DNA from: Escherichia sp. E1V33
GTDB lineage: Bacteria; Pseudomonadota; Gammaproteobacteria; Enterobacterales; Enterobacteriaceae
NCBI RefSeq assembly: GCF_004211955.1
Contig: NZ_RHJI01000010.1
Location: 124,001-188,000, forward strand
Direction of reading: 5' to 3'
DNA length: 64,000 bases
The notes under the pieces were generated by a model, which was not told the origin of the DNA, did not search any database, and saw only the letters and a program-made list of their open reading frames with translations. Shown piece after piece: positions 41,278 to 52,077 of the stretch; position 1 is the first letter of the stretch; each line of letters starts with the position of its first letter. A program made the translations under genes and the position numbers.

Positions 41278-42456
41278 ATGACGTTATTAGGCACTGCGCT
41301 GCGTCCGGCAGCAACTCGCGTGATGTTATTGGGTTCCGGTGAACTGGGTAAAGAAGTGGCTATCGAATGCCAACGCCTCGGCGTAGAGGTGATTGCGGTC
41401 GATCGCTACGCCGACGCGCCCGCCATGCATGTCTCGCATCGCGCCCATGTCATTAATATGCTGGATGGCGACGCATTGCGCCGTGTGGTTGAACTGGAAA
41501 AACCACATTATATCGTGCCGGAGATCGAAGCTATTGCTACCGATATGCTGATCCAGCTTGAAGAGGAAGGGCTAAATGTTGTCCCCTGCGCGCGTGCAAC
41601 ACAATTGACGATGAACCGCGAAGGTATTCGTCGTCTGGCGGCGGAAGAGCTTCAGCTTCCCACTTCAACTTATCGTTTTGCTGATAGCGAAAGCCTTTTC
41701 CGTGAGGCAGTCGCCACCATTGGCTATCCCTGCATTGTTAAACCGGTAATGAGCTCTTCCGGCAAGGGGCAGACGTTTATTCGCTCTGCCGAACAACTGA
41801 CTCAGGCATGGGAGTATGCCCAGCAAGGCGGCCGCGCTGGAGCTGGCCGTGTGATTGTTGAAGGCGTCGTTAAGTTTGATTTCGAAATTACCCTGCTGAC
41901 CGTCAGCGCGGTGGATGGTGTTCATTTCTGTGCGCCTGTAGGTCATCGCCAGGAAGATGGTGACTATCGTGAATCCTGGCAACCGCAGCAAATGAGCCCA
42001 CTGGCCCTCGAACGTGCGCAGGAGATTGCCCGCAAGGTGGTGCTTGCACTGGGTGGTTATGGTCTGTTTGGTGTCGAGTTGTTTGTCTGTGGTGATGAGG
42101 TGATTTTTAGTGAAGTCTCCCCTCGTCCGCATGACACCGGGATGGTGACGTTAATTTCTCAGGATCTTTCTGAGTTTGCCCTGCATGTGCGTGCTTTCCT
42201 GGGGCTGCCGGTGGGGGGGATTCGCCAGTATGGTCCTGCAGCTTCAGCCGTTATCCTGCCGCAACTGACCAGCCAGAATGTCACGTTTGATAACGTGCAG
42301 AAGGCTGTTGGCGCAGGTTTGCAGATTCGTTTATTTGGTAAGCCGGAAATTGATGGTAGCCGTCGTCTGGGAGTAGCACTGGCAACCGCAGAAAGTGTTG
42401 ATGAAGCGATTGAACGCGCGAAGCACGCCGCCGCACAGGTAAAAGTACAAGGTTAA
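41278..42456 (+). CDS. purT: Formate-dependent GAR transformylase PurT
   Basis: 392-residue ATP-grasp enzyme that makes formylglycinamide ribonucleotide from GAR, formate and ATP, parallel to folate-dependent PurN. The start M-T-L-L-G-T and the ATP loop S-S-S-G-K-G-Q are clear. The long upstream open frame is not used, since the PurR box lies inside it. Confidence 0.97.
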   Translation: MTLLGTALRPAATRVMLLGSGELGKEVAIECQRLGVEVIAVDRYADAPAMHVSHRAHVINMLDGDALRRVVELEKPHYIVPEIEAIATDMLIQLEEEGLNVVPCARATQLTMNREGIRRLAAEELQLPTSTYRFADSESLFREAVATIGYPCIVKPVMSSSGKGQTFIRSAEQLTQAWEYAQQGGRAGAGRVIVEGVVKFDFEITLLTVSAVDGVHFCAPVGHRQEDGDYRESWQPQQMSPLALERAQEIARKVVLALGGYGLFGVELFVCGDEVIFSEVSPRPHDTGMVTLISQDLSEFALHVRAFLGLPVGGIRQYGPAASAVILPQLTSQNVTFDNVQKAVGAGLQIRLFGKPEIDGSRRLGVALATAESVDEAIERAKHAAAQVKVQG

Positions 42457-42475
42457 ATCTGGAAAAAAACGCGAT

Positions 42476-42506
42476 AAAAATGCCCGATTCACGATCGGGC
42501 ATTTTG
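42476..42506. terminator. Bidirectional terminator between purT and eda
   Basis: AAAAATGCCCGAT pairs with ATCGGGCATTTT between convergent genes. Confidence 0.88.
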
Positions 42507-42510
42507 ACTT

Positions 42511-43152
42511 TTACAGCTTCGCGCCTTCTACTGCTTCACGCGCCAGCTTAGTAATACGGTCGTAATCGCCCGCTTCCAGCGCATCTGCCGGAACCAGCCA
42601 GGAACCACCAATGCACAGTACGCTTTTCAGCGCCAGGTAGTCACGGTAGTTAGCCGGAGAAATACCACCAGTCGGGCAGAAACGAACCTGGGAGAACGGC
42701 CCCGCAATCGCCTGCAGTGCTTTCACGCCACCATTAGCTTCTGCCGGGAAGAATTTGAACTCTTTCAGGCCGTAGTCCATACCCAGCATGAGTTCGGAAA
42801 CGGTGCTGATACCTGGAATCAGAGGAATAGTACCTTCTGTCGCCGCTTTCAGCAGTGGTTCAGTCAGACCAGGGCTGATTGCGAACTGCGCGCCCGCTTC
42901 AGTTACTTCTGCCAGTTGCTGCGGATTCAGCACCGTACCGGCACCCACAATCGCTTCCGGCACTTCTTTGGCAATAGCACGGATAGCATCAACTGCACAC
43001 GCCGTACGCAGAGTCACTTCCAGAACGCGCACCCCACCAGCAACCAACGCTTTTGCCATTGGCACCGCGTGTTCCAGTTTATTTACCACGATAACCGGTA
43101 CAACCGGGCCGGTGGTCAGGATTGATTCTGCACTTGTTTTCCAGTTTTTCAT
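42511..43152 (-). CDS. eda: KDPG/KHG aldolase Eda
   Basis: 213 residues, class I aldolase splitting 2-keto-3-deoxy-6-phosphogluconate to pyruvate and glyceraldehyde 3-phosphate. The Schiff-base lysine is in E-F-K-F-F-P (about residue 133) and the general base Glu45 is in L-E-V-T-L-R. Compared with K-12 as I recall, Lys24 is Asn and Glu51 is Ala, both outside the catalytic set. It follows edd by 37 bases. Confidence 0.97.
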   Translation of the reverse strand: MKNWKTSAESILTTGPVVPVIVVNKLEHAVPMAKALVAGGVRVLEVTLRTACAVDAIRAIAKEVPEAIVGAGTVLNPQQLAEVTEAGAQFAISPGLTEPLLKAATEGTIPLIPGISTVSELMLGMDYGLKEFKFFPAEANGGVKALQAIAGPFSQVRFCPTGGISPANYRDYLALKSVLCIGGSWLVPADALEAGDYDRITKLAREAVEGAKL

Positions 43153-43189
43153 CAGAGTTTTCTCTCGCCTGATTACAAATTTTGTCGTC

Positions 43190-45001
43190 TTAAAAAGTGA
43201 TACAGGTTGCGCCCTGTTCGGCACCGGACAGTTTTTCACGCAAGGCGCTGAATAATTCACGTCCTGTTCCCACGCGTGACGCGCTCAGGTCAGGAATGTG
43301 TGGTTCGCGAGCAGCCAGTTCAGCTTCGTCTACCAGCAGTGTCAGTTCGCCTGTCTGTCCATTCACACGAATGATGTCCCCATCGCGCACTTTTGCCAGC
43401 AGCCCGCCATCGTAGGCTTCTGGTGTTACGTGGATAGCTGACGGCACTTTACCTGAAGCACCAGAGAGTCGTCCATCGGTAACTAACGCAATTTTGAAAC
43501 GCCGGTCCAATAATACACCAAGTGGCGGCATGAGTTTATGTAATTCTGGCATTCCGTTCGCTTTTGGCCCCTGATGGCGGACAACAACCACACAATCACG
43601 GTCCAGCATACCCGCTTCAAAAGCAGGCATAACGTCATGCTGGCTCTCAAAAACAACAGCTGGCGCTTCAATTATCTGGTTTTCAACCGGCACAGCAGAG
43701 GTTTTCATGACGGCACGCCCCAGGTTGCCGCTTAACACTTTTGTCCCGCCATGATGCGAGAAAGGTTGTTCAAAGGAAGCAATCACATTGTTGTCGAGCG
43801 ACTTGTCTGCACCTTCACGCCAGTCCAGCTCACCGTTATTCAGCCACGGTTCGAGGGTGTAGCGAGAAAGACCAAAGCCCGCCACTGTATTGACATCTTC
43901 ATGTAACAGACCCGCCTTGAGCAGCTCACGCACCAGAACCGGTACGCCACCCGCCGCCTGGAAGTGGTTAATATCGGCCGGACCGTTTGGATACAAACGC
44001 GCCATCAGAGGTACGACATCCGAAAGATCAGAGAAGTCATCCCAGTTAATCTGAATACCGGCAGCTCGCGCCATCGCCACCAGATGCATCGTGTGGTTAG
44101 TGGAGCCACCGGTCGCCAGTAGCGCAACAATGCCGTTCACCACCACTTTCTCATCGATCATCTTACCAATCGGCATCCATTCGTTACCATTTCCGGTCAT
44201 ACGCGTCACCTGGCGCGCGGCGGCTGCAGTGAGCGCATCACGCAGCGGGGAATCCGGATGAACAAAAGAAGAGCCCGGCAACTGCATCCCCATAAACTCC
44301 ACCACCATCTGGTTGGTGTTGGCAGTACCGTAGAAAGTACATGTTCCCGGCGCATGATAAGACGCTGCTTCTGATTCCAGCAGCGCCATGCGGTCCACTT
44401 TACCTTCGGCATAAAGCTGGCGAATACGCACTTTTTCTTTATTTGGCAACCCGCTTGCCATCGGACCAGACGGCACAAACACCGCAGGCAGATGACCGAA
44501 CGACAATGCGGCCATCGTCAGCCCTGGGACAATCTTATCGCACACGCCGAGGAACAGCGCGCCATCAAACATGTTATGGGACAGCCCCACCGCCGCAGAC
44601 ATCGCAATGACTTCGCGGCTTAACAGAGACAGTTCCATACCATCCTGCCCCTGAGTTACACCATCACACATCGCCGGAACACCACCCGCAACCTGGCCAA
44701 CCGCATTAGCTTCATGCAGTGCTTTACGAATGATCTCGGGATAATGTTCATAAGGCTGGTGAGCGGAGAGCATGTCGTTGTAGGAGGTGATGATGGCGAT
44801 ATTGTTACGCAACATGCTTTTCAGGGAGGCTTTGTCTTCTGGCTGGCAAGCTGCGAAACCGTGAGCCAGGTTACCGCATGCCAACTGCGAACGATGAACG
44901 GTCGAGGTTTTCGCTTGTTCTATCCGGGCGAGGTAAGCAGAGCGACTCTCGCGCGAACGTTCAATGATTCGATTTGTTACGCGTAACAATTGTGGATTCA
45001 T
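43190..45001 (-). CDS. edd: 6-phosphogluconate dehydratase Edd
   Basis: 603-residue iron-sulfur dehydratase of the IlvD/Edd family making KDPG from 6-phosphogluconate. Cysteine motifs include C-D-G-V-T-Q and F-L-G-V-C-D-K-I. First gene of the gluconate-induced edd-eda operon. Confidence 0.98.
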   Translation of the reverse strand: MNPQLLRVTNRIIERSRESRSAYLARIEQAKTSTVHRSQLACGNLAHGFAACQPEDKASLKSMLRNNIAIITSYNDMLSAHQPYEHYPEIIRKALHEANAVGQVAGGVPAMCDGVTQGQDGMELSLLSREVIAMSAAVGLSHNMFDGALFLGVCDKIVPGLTMAALSFGHLPAVFVPSGPMASGLPNKEKVRIRQLYAEGKVDRMALLESEAASYHAPGTCTFYGTANTNQMVVEFMGMQLPGSSFVHPDSPLRDALTAAAARQVTRMTGNGNEWMPIGKMIDEKVVVNGIVALLATGGSTNHTMHLVAMARAAGIQINWDDFSDLSDVVPLMARLYPNGPADINHFQAAGGVPVLVRELLKAGLLHEDVNTVAGFGLSRYTLEPWLNNGELDWREGADKSLDNNVIASFEQPFSHHGGTKVLSGNLGRAVMKTSAVPVENQIIEAPAVVFESQHDVMPAFEAGMLDRDCVVVVRHQGPKANGMPELHKLMPPLGVLLDRRFKIALVTDGRLSGASGKVPSAIHVTPEAYDGGLLAKVRDGDIIRVNGQTGELTLLVDEAELAAREPHIPDLSASRVGTGRELFSALREKLSGAEQGATCITF

Positions 45002-45123
45002 AAAGGCTCCTGAAATTGAGTTGTCAGAGCAGGATGATTCACAACGCGTTTCATTCAGAGGATTTATGAGTGAAACGCCTGTAACCGGAGCTCATAGGGC
45101 AGAAACGTTTCAGTCAGTGTAAT

Positions 45124-45157
45124 AAAAAAAGCCTCGCGGGTGAATCCACGCGAGGCC
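45124..45157 (-). terminator. Terminator of zwf
   Basis: GCCTCGCG pairs with CGCGAGGC; on the minus strand seven Ts follow. It lies between the zwf stop and the edd start. Confidence 0.88.
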
Positions 45158-45194
45158 TGAAAGTGTAAAAATTGCTCTACAATCTGTGCAAGAT

Positions 45195-45210
45195 CATGTT
45201 ACCGGTAAAA
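45195..45210. promoter_or_regulatory. GntR-type operator upstream of edd
   Basis: ATGTTACCGGTAAAAT matches the palindrome bound by the gluconate repressor GntR (ATGTTACCGGTAACAT) with one to two differences. It lies 194 bases before edd and just behind the zwf stop. GntR is known to control edd-eda. Confidence 0.75.
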
Positions 45211-45235
45211 TAACCATTAAGGATGAGCGGAGATA

Positions 45236-46711
45236 TTACTCAAACTCATTCCAGGAACGGCCATCACGGGTAATCATCGCCACCGAAGCAACCGGTCCCC
45301 AGGTTCCGGCCTGATACGGTTTCGGCGCATCGTTATCCATTGCCCATGCTTCGGTAATGGAGTCCACCCATTTCCACGCTTCTTCCACTTCATCGCGACG
45401 CACAAACAGCGCCTGAATACCGCGCATGGTTTCCAGCAGCAGACGTTCATAGGCATCAGCCAGATGCGTCTGATTAAAGGTTTCTGAATAGCTCAGATCC
45501 AGCTTGGTGATTTGCAGGTTATGTTTGTGATCAAGACCAGGGACCTTGTTCAACACCTGAATATCCACGCCTTCATCAGGTTGCAGACGGATGGTGAGTT
45601 TGTTCTGCGGCAGATCCTGCCATGACTCTTTAAACAGATTGAGCTCTGGCGTTTTGAAATAGACCACCACTTCAGAACATTTGGTCGGCAGACGTTTACC
45701 AGTACGCAAGTAGAACGGTACGCCAGCCCAGCGCCAGTTGTCGATATCGACCCGGATCGCCACGAAGGTTTCTGTGTTACTGCTTTTGTTCGCGCCCTCT
45801 TCTTCCAGGTAACCAGGCACTTTTTTACCCTGAGCGAAGCCCGCAGTGTATTGCCCACGTACTGTTTTTTCACGCACGTTAGAGCGATCGATACGACGCA
45901 ATGATTTCAATACTTTCACTTTTTCATCACGAATGCTGTCAGCGCTCAGGTCGGAAGGCGGGGACATCGCAATCATGCAGAGAATTTGCAGCAGGTGGTT
46001 CTGGATCATATCGCGCATCTGGCCGGCTTTATCAAAATACCCCCAGCGCCCTTCGATCCCCACTTCTTCTGCCACGGTGATCTCAACATGATCAATAGTG
46101 CGGTTGTCCCAGTTATTCACAAACAGGGAGTTAGCAAAACGCAGCGCCAGCAGGTTCAGCACCGTTTCTTTACCAAGGTAATGGTCGATACGGTAAACCT
46201 GGCACTCCTCGAAGTATTCGCCAACCTGATCGTTGATTTCACGCGAAGTCGCCAGCGACGTCCCCAGCGGTTTCTCCATGACGACGCGTGCCGGTTTGGC
46301 ATTCAGTTTTGCCTCACCAAGCCCTTTGCAGATTGCGCCAAAAGTGCTTGGTGGCATGGCAAAGTAGTTAATCGTGATACGATTTTTTTGATCCAGCATC
46401 GCACCAAGACGGTTGAATGCGGCTGTGTCATTGACATCAAGGTTACAAAAATCCAGACGTGCGCTCAGGGTATCCCACAAACCTTCATCAATAGTTTCTT
46501 TCATGAAGGTTTCCAGCGCTTCGCGGACTACTTTGGTATATGCCGCTTTATCCCAGTCAGCACGCCCTACGCCGATAATACGGGTATCCGGGTTGAGCTG
46601 ACCGGCTTTTTCCAGTTGATACAGGGAAGGCAGCAATTTACGACGCGCAAGGTCGCCTTTCGCGCCGAAAATGACCAGGTCACAGGCCTGGGCTGTTTGC
46701 GTTACCGCCAT
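45236..46711 (-). CDS. zwf: Glucose-6-phosphate 1-dehydrogenase Zwf
   Basis: 491 residues, NADP-dependent first enzyme of the oxidative pentose phosphate and Entner-Doudoroff routes. The nucleotide motif G-A-K-G-D-L-A near residue 16 and the active site R-I-D-H-Y-L-G-K-E are intact. Its promoter region carries Sox/Mar- and HexR-like sites. Confidence 0.98.
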   Translation of the reverse strand: MAVTQTAQACDLVIFGAKGDLARRKLLPSLYQLEKAGQLNPDTRIIGVGRADWDKAAYTKVVREALETFMKETIDEGLWDTLSARLDFCNLDVNDTAAFNRLGAMLDQKNRITINYFAMPPSTFGAICKGLGEAKLNAKPARVVMEKPLGTSLATSREINDQVGEYFEECQVYRIDHYLGKETVLNLLALRFANSLFVNNWDNRTIDHVEITVAEEVGIEGRWGYFDKAGQMRDMIQNHLLQILCMIAMSPPSDLSADSIRDEKVKVLKSLRRIDRSNVREKTVRGQYTAGFAQGKKVPGYLEEEGANKSSNTETFVAIRVDIDNWRWAGVPFYLRTGKRLPTKCSEVVVYFKTPELNLFKESWQDLPQNKLTIRLQPDEGVDIQVLNKVPGLDHKHNLQITKLDLSYSETFNQTHLADAYERLLLETMRGIQALFVRRDEVEEAWKWVDSITEAWAMDNDAPKPYQAGTWGPVASVAMITRDGRSWNEFE

Positions 46712-46758
46712 GTCATTCTCCTTAAGTTAACTAACCCGGTACTTAAGCCTGGGTATAC

Positions 46759-46774
46759 TTGTAATTTTCTTACG
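46759..46774. promoter_or_regulatory. HexR-like site in the zwf leader
   Basis: TGTAATTTTCTTACG resembles the gamma-proteobacterial HexR palindrome (TGTAATTAAATTACA) in both half-sites. hexR itself is next door, but the match is partial. Confidence 0.4.
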
Positions 46775-46787
46775 GTGCACTGTACTG

Positions 46788-46808
46788 CTTTTACGAGCTT
46801 GCGAAAAC
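46788..46808 (-). promoter_or_regulatory. Probable SoxS/MarA/Rob box of zwf
   Basis: The minus strand reads TTTTCGCAAGCTCGTAAAAGC, the region known as the zwf soxbox in E. coli. It explains induction of zwf under superoxide stress. Confidence 0.6.
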
Positions 46809-47057
46809 TGTAAACGCTTATCCACATGTGCCATTACGTTTAAACCGTGTAAAATGCGGCAAAACTGATAAAAAAATCATCGTTAATGACGGTTTTTCAT
46901 TCGAAAAAAATCTGACACCGATCATGTAATGAAAAAAAATGACAACTTTTTTATCCGCTTTTGTCATTAATACGACACACAGGCGTAATATCAGACCAAA
47001 CTGCATTTCGATTTCTTCCAGTGCGGAAATCGTCATTACCGTGAGTCTCTTTACATC

Positions 47058-47927
47058 ATGAATATGCTGGAAAAAATCCGGTCTCAACTGGAACATTTGA
47101 GCAAATCAGAACGAAAAGTCGCCGAGGTCATTCTTGCTTCGCCTGACAACGCGATCCATTCGAGTATTGCTACTCTGGCGCTTGAGGCCAATGTTAGCGA
47201 ACCGACGGTGAATCGTTTCTGTCGCAGCATGGACACCCGCGGTTTTCCTGATTTTAAACTCCATCTGGCACAAAGCCTGGCAAATGGCACACCCTATGTT
47301 AATCGCAACGTTAATGAAGATGACAGCGTTGAATCATACACGGGGAAAATATTTGAGTCGGCAATGGCCACGCTCGATCACGTCCGTCACTCGCTGGACA
47401 AATCTGCCGTCAACCGTGCCGTCGATCTCCTGACACAGGCCAAAAAAATCGCCTTTTTCGGTCTGGGCTCTTCTGCCGCCGTCGCCCACGATGCGATGAA
47501 TAAATTTTTTCGCTTTAATGTTCCGGTGGTTTACTCCGACGATATCGTGCTGCAACGCATGAGTTGTATGAATTGTAGCGACGGAGACGTAGTTGTGCTG
47601 ATTTCTCACACCGGAAGAACCAAAATTCTTGTTGAACTGGCACAGTTAGCACGGGAAAACGACGCTATGGTGATTGCCCTCACCTCCGCCGGTACACCAC
47701 TCGCCCGGGAAGCAACGCTGGCAATTACCCTCGACGTACCGGAAGATACTGACATTTATATGCCCATGGTTTCTCGACTTGCGCAGTTGACCGTGATAGA
47801 TGTGCTGGCAACAGGATTTACTTTGCGACGCGGCACAAAATTCAGAGATAACTTGAAGCGGGTCAAGGAAGCGCTTAAGGAATCGCGCTTTGATAAGCAG
47901 TTACTTAAATTGAGTGACGATCGCTAA
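47058..47927 (+). CDS. hexR: RpiR-family transcription regulator HexR
   Basis: 289 residues: N-terminal HTH_6 domain (1-77) with V-S-E-P-T-V-N-R-F and C-terminal SIS sugar-phosphate domain (about 125-255). HexR represses zwf, edd-eda and related genes and senses KDPG. It lies between zwf and pykA. Confidence 0.95.
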   Translation: MNMLEKIRSQLEHLSKSERKVAEVILASPDNAIHSSIATLALEANVSEPTVNRFCRSMDTRGFPDFKLHLAQSLANGTPYVNRNVNEDDSVESYTGKIFESAMATLDHVRHSLDKSAVNRAVDLLTQAKKIAFFGLGSSAAVAHDAMNKFFRFNVPVVYSDDIVLQRMSCMNCSDGDVVVLISHTGRTKILVELAQLARENDAMVIALTSAGTPLAREATLAITLDVPEDTDIYMPMVSRLAQLTVIDVLATGFTLRRGTKFRDNLKRVKEALKESRFDKQLLKLSDDR

Positions 47928-48052
47928 ATCGATTATCACTGTTCTATCCTTATACGATATTCGCATGTGTTTAAATTAAAACCATAATGGTTTTAGTTTA
48001 TGCGAATTCATGTTCAAGCAACACCTGGTTGTTTCAGTCAACGGAGTATTAC

Positions 48053-49495
48053 ATGTCCAGAAGGCTTCGCAGAACCAAAATCGTTACCACGTTAGGCCCG
48101 GCTACCGATCGCGATAATAACCTTGAAAAGGTCATCGCTGCGGGCGCAAACGTCGTACGAATGAACTTTTCTCATGGCTCGCCTGAAGACCATAAAATGC
48201 GCGCGGATAAAGTTCGTGAAATTGCCGCAAAACTGGGTCGTCATGTGGCTATTCTCGGTGACCTTCAGGGGCCAAAGATTCGCGTATCTACCTTTAAAGA
48301 AGGTAAGGTTTTCCTCAATATCGGGGATAAATTCCTGCTGGATGCCAACCTGGGCAAAGGTGAAGGCGATAAAGAAAAAGTCGGTATCGACTATAAAGGT
48401 CTGCCTGCTGACGTCGTGCCTGGCGACATTCTGCTGCTGGACGACGGTCGAGTACAGTTAAAAGTGCTGGAAGTTCAGGGCATGAAAGTGTTCACCGAAG
48501 TGACCGTCGGCGGCCCTCTCTCCAACAATAAAGGGATCAACAAACTCGGCGGCGGTCTGTCGGCTGAGGCGCTGACAGAGAAAGACAAAGCAGACATTAA
48601 AACTGCGGCATTGATTGGCGTAGATTATTTGGCTGTCTCCTTCCCACGCTGCGGCGAAGATCTGAATTATGCTCGTCGCCTGGCGCGCGATGCAGGTTGT
48701 GATGCGAAAATTGTCGCCAAAGTTGAGCGTGCAGAAGCCGTTTGCAGCCAGGATGCAATGGACGACATTATCCTCGCTTCTGATGTGGTGATGGTCGCAC
48801 GTGGCGACCTCGGCGTAGAGATTGGCGATCCGGAACTGGTTGGAATCCAGAAAGCGTTGATTCGTCGCGCACGTCAACTTAACCGTGCAGTCATTACTGC
48901 GACCCAGATGATGGAGTCGATGATTACCAACCCAATGCCGACGCGTGCAGAAGTCATGGACGTGGCGAACGCCGTTCTGGATGGTACTGACGCCGTAATG
49001 TTGTCTGCAGAAACCGCCGCTGGTCAATATCCATCTGAAACCGTTGCTGCAATGGCGCGTGTTTGCCTGGGTGCCGAAAAAATCCCGAGCATCAATGTGT
49101 CTAAACACCGCCTGGACGTTCAGTTCGACAATGTGGAAGAAGCTATCGCGATGTCTGCAATGTACGCGGCTAACCACCTGAAAGGCGTTACCGCGATCAT
49201 CACTATGACCGAATCCGGTCGTACCGCGCTGATGACTTCCCGTATCAGCTCCGGTCTGCCGATTTTCGCCATGTCTCGTCATGAACGCACTCTGAACCTG
49301 ACTGCGCTTTATCGTGGTGTTACGCCGGTCTATTTTGATAGTGCAAATGATGGCGTGGTTGCTGCCAGCGAAGCAGTAAATCTGCTGCGCGATAAAGGCT
49401 ACCTGATGTCTGGTGATCTGGTGATTGTCACCCAGGGCGACGTAATGAGCACCGTGGGTTCTACTAATACCACGCGTATTTTAACGGTAGAGTAA
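48053..49495 (+). CDS. pykA: Pyruvate kinase II PykA
   Basis: 480 residues, AMP-activated isozyme, phosphoenolpyruvate to pyruvate. The catalytic K-V-E and A-R-G-D-L-G-V-E motifs and the Mg-binding region are intact. The start M-S-R-R-L-R-R at 48053 is chosen; the upstream open frame is leader. Confidence 0.98.
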   Translation: MSRRLRRTKIVTTLGPATDRDNNLEKVIAAGANVVRMNFSHGSPEDHKMRADKVREIAAKLGRHVAILGDLQGPKIRVSTFKEGKVFLNIGDKFLLDANLGKGEGDKEKVGIDYKGLPADVVPGDILLLDDGRVQLKVLEVQGMKVFTEVTVGGPLSNNKGINKLGGGLSAEALTEKDKADIKTAALIGVDYLAVSFPRCGEDLNYARRLARDAGCDAKIVAKVERAEAVCSQDAMDDIILASDVVMVARGDLGVEIGDPELVGIQKALIRRARQLNRAVITATQMMESMITNPMPTRAEVMDVANAVLDGTDAVMLSAETAAGQYPSETVAAMARVCLGAEKIPSINVSKHRLDVQFDNVEEAIAMSAMYAANHLKGVTAIITMTESGRTALMTSRISSGLPIFAMSRHERTLNLTALYRGVTPVYFDSANDGVVAASEAVNLLRDKGYLMSGDLVIVTQGDVMSTVGSTNTTRILTVE

Positions 49496-49501
49496 GTTAG
49501 T

Positions 49502-49536
49502 TGCCGGATACGGCATAAATGCCATATCCGGCCTAC
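49502..49536. repeat. REP element behind pykA
   Basis: TGCCGGATACGGCATAAATGCCATATCCGGC is a REP-type palindrome directly after the pykA stop. Confidence 0.8.
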
Positions 49537-49624
49537 AGGACCGTGATAATTCAATAAATTACGATCAACCTGTCGGCCCGATAAGCATGCGCATAGAACA
49601 AATGCGCACTTAGCATTAGACGAG

Positions 49625-49651
49625 AGCCTCTCTTCACGAGAGGCTTTTTTT
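49625..49651. terminator. Terminator between pykA and lpxM
   Basis: AGCCTCTC pairs with GAGAGGCT, followed by seven Ts on the plus strand. It overlaps the final bases of lpxM (stop codon from 49650). Confidence 0.85.
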
Positions 49652-50621
49652 ATTTGATGGGATAAAGATCTTTACGCTTATACGGCTGGATTTCGCCCGG
49701 TTTACGCGTTTTCAGCAATTTTAAAATCCAGGTGTACTGCTCTGGACGCGGACCAACAAAAATCTCAACTTCTTCATTCATCCGTCGCGCAATGGTAGCG
49801 TCATCCGCTTCTGACAGGTCATCCATCGGTGGACGAACCTGAATCGTCAGACGATGGGTTTTGCCATCATAGATTGGGAACAACGGAACGACGCGCGCGC
49901 GACACACTTTCATCAGACGACCAATCGCTGGTAGCGTCGCTTTATAGGTTGCGAAGAAATCAACAAATTCGCTGTGTTCAGGGCCATGATCCTGATCCGG
50001 TAAATAATAGCCCCAGTAGCCCTGACGAACCGACTGAATGAATGGCTTAATGCCATCATTTCGTGCATGCAAACGACCACCGAAACGACGACGCACGGTG
50101 TTCCAGACATAATCAAAAACAGGATTACCCTGATTATGGAACATCGCTGCCATTTTCTGCCCTTGTGAGGCCATCAGCATGGCGGGGATATCAACTGCCC
50201 AGCCGTGCGGCACCAGAAAGATCACTTTCTCGTTGTTACGCCGCATCTCTTCGATGATCTCCAGCCCCTGCCAGTCGACGCGAGGTTGGACTTTCTCCGG
50301 CCCGCGTATCGCCAGTTCAGCCATCATTGCCATCGCTTGCGGCGCGGTAGCAAACATCTCATCAACAATCGCTTCGCGTTCGGCTTCGCTACGTTCTGGA
50401 AAGCAGAGAGAAAGATTGATCAACGCCCGACGACGTGAGCTTTTGCCCAGTCTTCCGGCAAAACGCCCCAACCGCGCAAGAATGGGATCACGGAATTTCG
50501 CTGGCGTTAAGGCAATACCGGCCATTGCCGCCACGCCCAACCAGGCTCCCCAGTAACGAGGGTGACGAAAGGATTTATCAAACTCAGGAATGTATTCGCT
50601 ATTATTTTTTTTCGTTTCCAT
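49650..50621 (-). CDS. lpxM: Lipid A myristoyltransferase LpxM (MsbB)
   Basis: 323 residues, inner membrane acyltransferase that adds the last (myristoyl) chain to lipid A. It has one N-terminal membrane helix (about 20-40) and the H-x4-D catalytic motif in H-G-W-A-V-D. The frame is open upstream, but M-E-T-K-K-N at 50621 gives the known length. Confidence 0.97.
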   Translation of the reverse strand: METKKNNSEYIPEFDKSFRHPRYWGAWLGVAAMAGIALTPAKFRDPILARLGRFAGRLGKSSRRRALINLSLCFPERSEAEREAIVDEMFATAPQAMAMMAELAIRGPEKVQPRVDWQGLEIIEEMRRNNEKVIFLVPHGWAVDIPAMLMASQGQKMAAMFHNQGNPVFDYVWNTVRRRFGGRLHARNDGIKPFIQSVRQGYWGYYLPDQDHGPEHSEFVDFFATYKATLPAIGRLMKVCRARVVPLFPIYDGKTHRLTIQVRPPMDDLSEADDATIARRMNEEVEIFVGPRPEQYTWILKLLKTRKPGEIQPYKRKDLYPIK

Positions 50622-50693
50622 GCTTTTCCAGTTTCGGATAAGGCAATAATCAATCTGGTGGTAGTGTAACGGCGCAACTTGCCCCGCACCAAA

Positions 50694-50724
50694 TAAAAAA
50701 GCCGGTACTGACTGCGTACCGGCT
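50694..50724 (-). terminator. Terminator of mepM
   Basis: GCCGGTAC pairs with GTACCGGC; the minus-strand product ends in TTTTTT. Confidence 0.88.
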
Positions 50725-50739
50725 GCCAATGGGTATTAA

Positions 50740-52062
50740 TTAATCAAACTGTAGCTGCGGCACAATCTCTTTGGCCTTCGCCAGGAAATCGGTACGATCG
50801 GAACCGGTCAGCCCTTCAGTACGCGGCAGTTTCGCTGTCAACGGGTTCACAGCCTGCTGGTTAATCCATACTTCATAGTGCAGATGTGGCCCTGTTGAAC
50901 GCCCGGTGTTACCGGAAAGCGCGATACGATCGCCACGCTTCACTTTCTGCCCCGGTTTAACCAGAATCTTACGCAGATGCATATAACGCGTGGTGTAGCT
51001 GCGACCATGACGAATCGCGACATAATAACCAGCGGCGCCACTGCGCTTAGCAACGACCACCTCACCGTCACCCACCGAAAGCACCGGCGTACCCTGCGGC
51101 ATCGCAAAATCAACGCCTCTGTGCGGCGCAACACGAGCGGTTACCGGGTTCAGACGACGCGGGTTAAAGTTAGACGAAATGCGGAACTGCTTTGCCGTCG
51201 GGAATCGTAAGAATCCCTTCGCCAGGCCCGTGCCGTTGCGGTCGTAGAATTTGCCATCTTCAGCGCGAATAGCATAGTAATCTTTGCCTTCTGAACGCAA
51301 ACGCACGCCCAACAGTTGGCTTTGTTCACGTTTGCCATCAAGCATCTCACGTGACATTAATACCGCAAATTCGTCACCTTTTTTCACTTTGCGGAAGTCC
51401 ATCTGCCACTGCATTGCTTTAATCACCGCGCTCACTTCAGCACTGGTTAAACCGGCACTTTGGGCGCTGGCAACAAAACTTGTCCCAACGGTTCCTTTCA
51501 ACAAACTGTTAACCCACTCCCCTTGCTGCATTTCGCTGGTCATTTTAAAACCATTAGCGGCGGTGCGGTCATAGGTACGGGTTTCGCGGCGAGACACTTC
51601 CCAGGTCAGACGCTGTAACTCGCCATCAGCGGTTAATGTCCAGGAGAGTTGTTGACCAATTTTCAGGTTACGCAGATCTGTATCAGCAGCAGCCAGTTGG
51701 GTGATATCGCCCATCTCAATGCCATATTGATTAAGGATGCTACTTAACGTGTCGCCCGTAGAAACGACATATTCATGAACGCCAGCTTCACCAGCGATTT
51801 TGTCGTCCAGTTCGTCCTGTGGAATGGCTTCATCTTCTTGCGCGGCTTGATCAATCGGCTCACTGGCCTCAGGTAAGAGAGAACGAATTTCGTTCTGTTC
51901 AAGCTCAATGGTTTTGACAATAGGCGAGGCGTCTCGGTGGTAAACATAAGGCCGCCAGACAGCGACGGCCAGTGTAAGAACGGTGAGCGACCCCAACATA
52001 ACGCGGTGTGGTCGCGGTAAATTATTAAACGCCAGGGCGACAGAGCGGGCTATCTGTTGCAC
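50740..52062 (-). CDS. mepM: Murein DD-endopeptidase MepM (YebA)
   Basis: 440 residues. An N-terminal membrane anchor (about 20-40) is followed by a LysM domain (Y-V-V-S-T-G-D-T-L near residue 95) and a C-terminal M23 peptidase with H-R-G-V-D and G-P-H-L-H-Y-E as zinc ligands. It cuts DD-crosslinks to let new glycan strands in. The znuA stop region precedes it by 15 bases on the same strand. Confidence 0.97.
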   Translation of the reverse strand: MQQIARSVALAFNNLPRPHRVMLGSLTVLTLAVAVWRPYVYHRDASPIVKTIELEQNEIRSLLPEASEPIDQAAQEDEAIPQDELDDKIAGEAGVHEYVVSTGDTLSSILNQYGIEMGDITQLAAADTDLRNLKIGQQLSWTLTADGELQRLTWEVSRRETRTYDRTAANGFKMTSEMQQGEWVNSLLKGTVGTSFVASAQSAGLTSAEVSAVIKAMQWQMDFRKVKKGDEFAVLMSREMLDGKREQSQLLGVRLRSEGKDYYAIRAEDGKFYDRNGTGLAKGFLRFPTAKQFRISSNFNPRRLNPVTARVAPHRGVDFAMPQGTPVLSVGDGEVVVAKRSGAAGYYVAIRHGRSYTTRYMHLRKILVKPGQKVKRGDRIALSGNTGRSTGPHLHYEVWINQQAVNPLTAKLPRTEGLTGSDRTDFLAKAKEIVPQLQFD

Positions 52063-52077
52063 GTAATCACTTCCTCA

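Larger units (their letters stand above)
46712..47057. other. Divergent promoter region between zwf and hexR
   Basis: 346 bases without a gene. The zwf side holds the HexR-like and sox/mar-type sites listed separately. The hexR side is AT-rich (46860-46960). Confidence 0.6.

Noticed and set aside
45986-46813. 275-codon plus-strand ORF antisense to zwf
   Set aside because: It lies wholly opposite the well-supported zwf gene and its composition is explained by the zwf codons.
48458-49282. 274-codon minus-strand ORF antisense to pykA
   Set aside because: A His/Cys-rich translation produced by the reverse strand of a conserved gene; no start signals.
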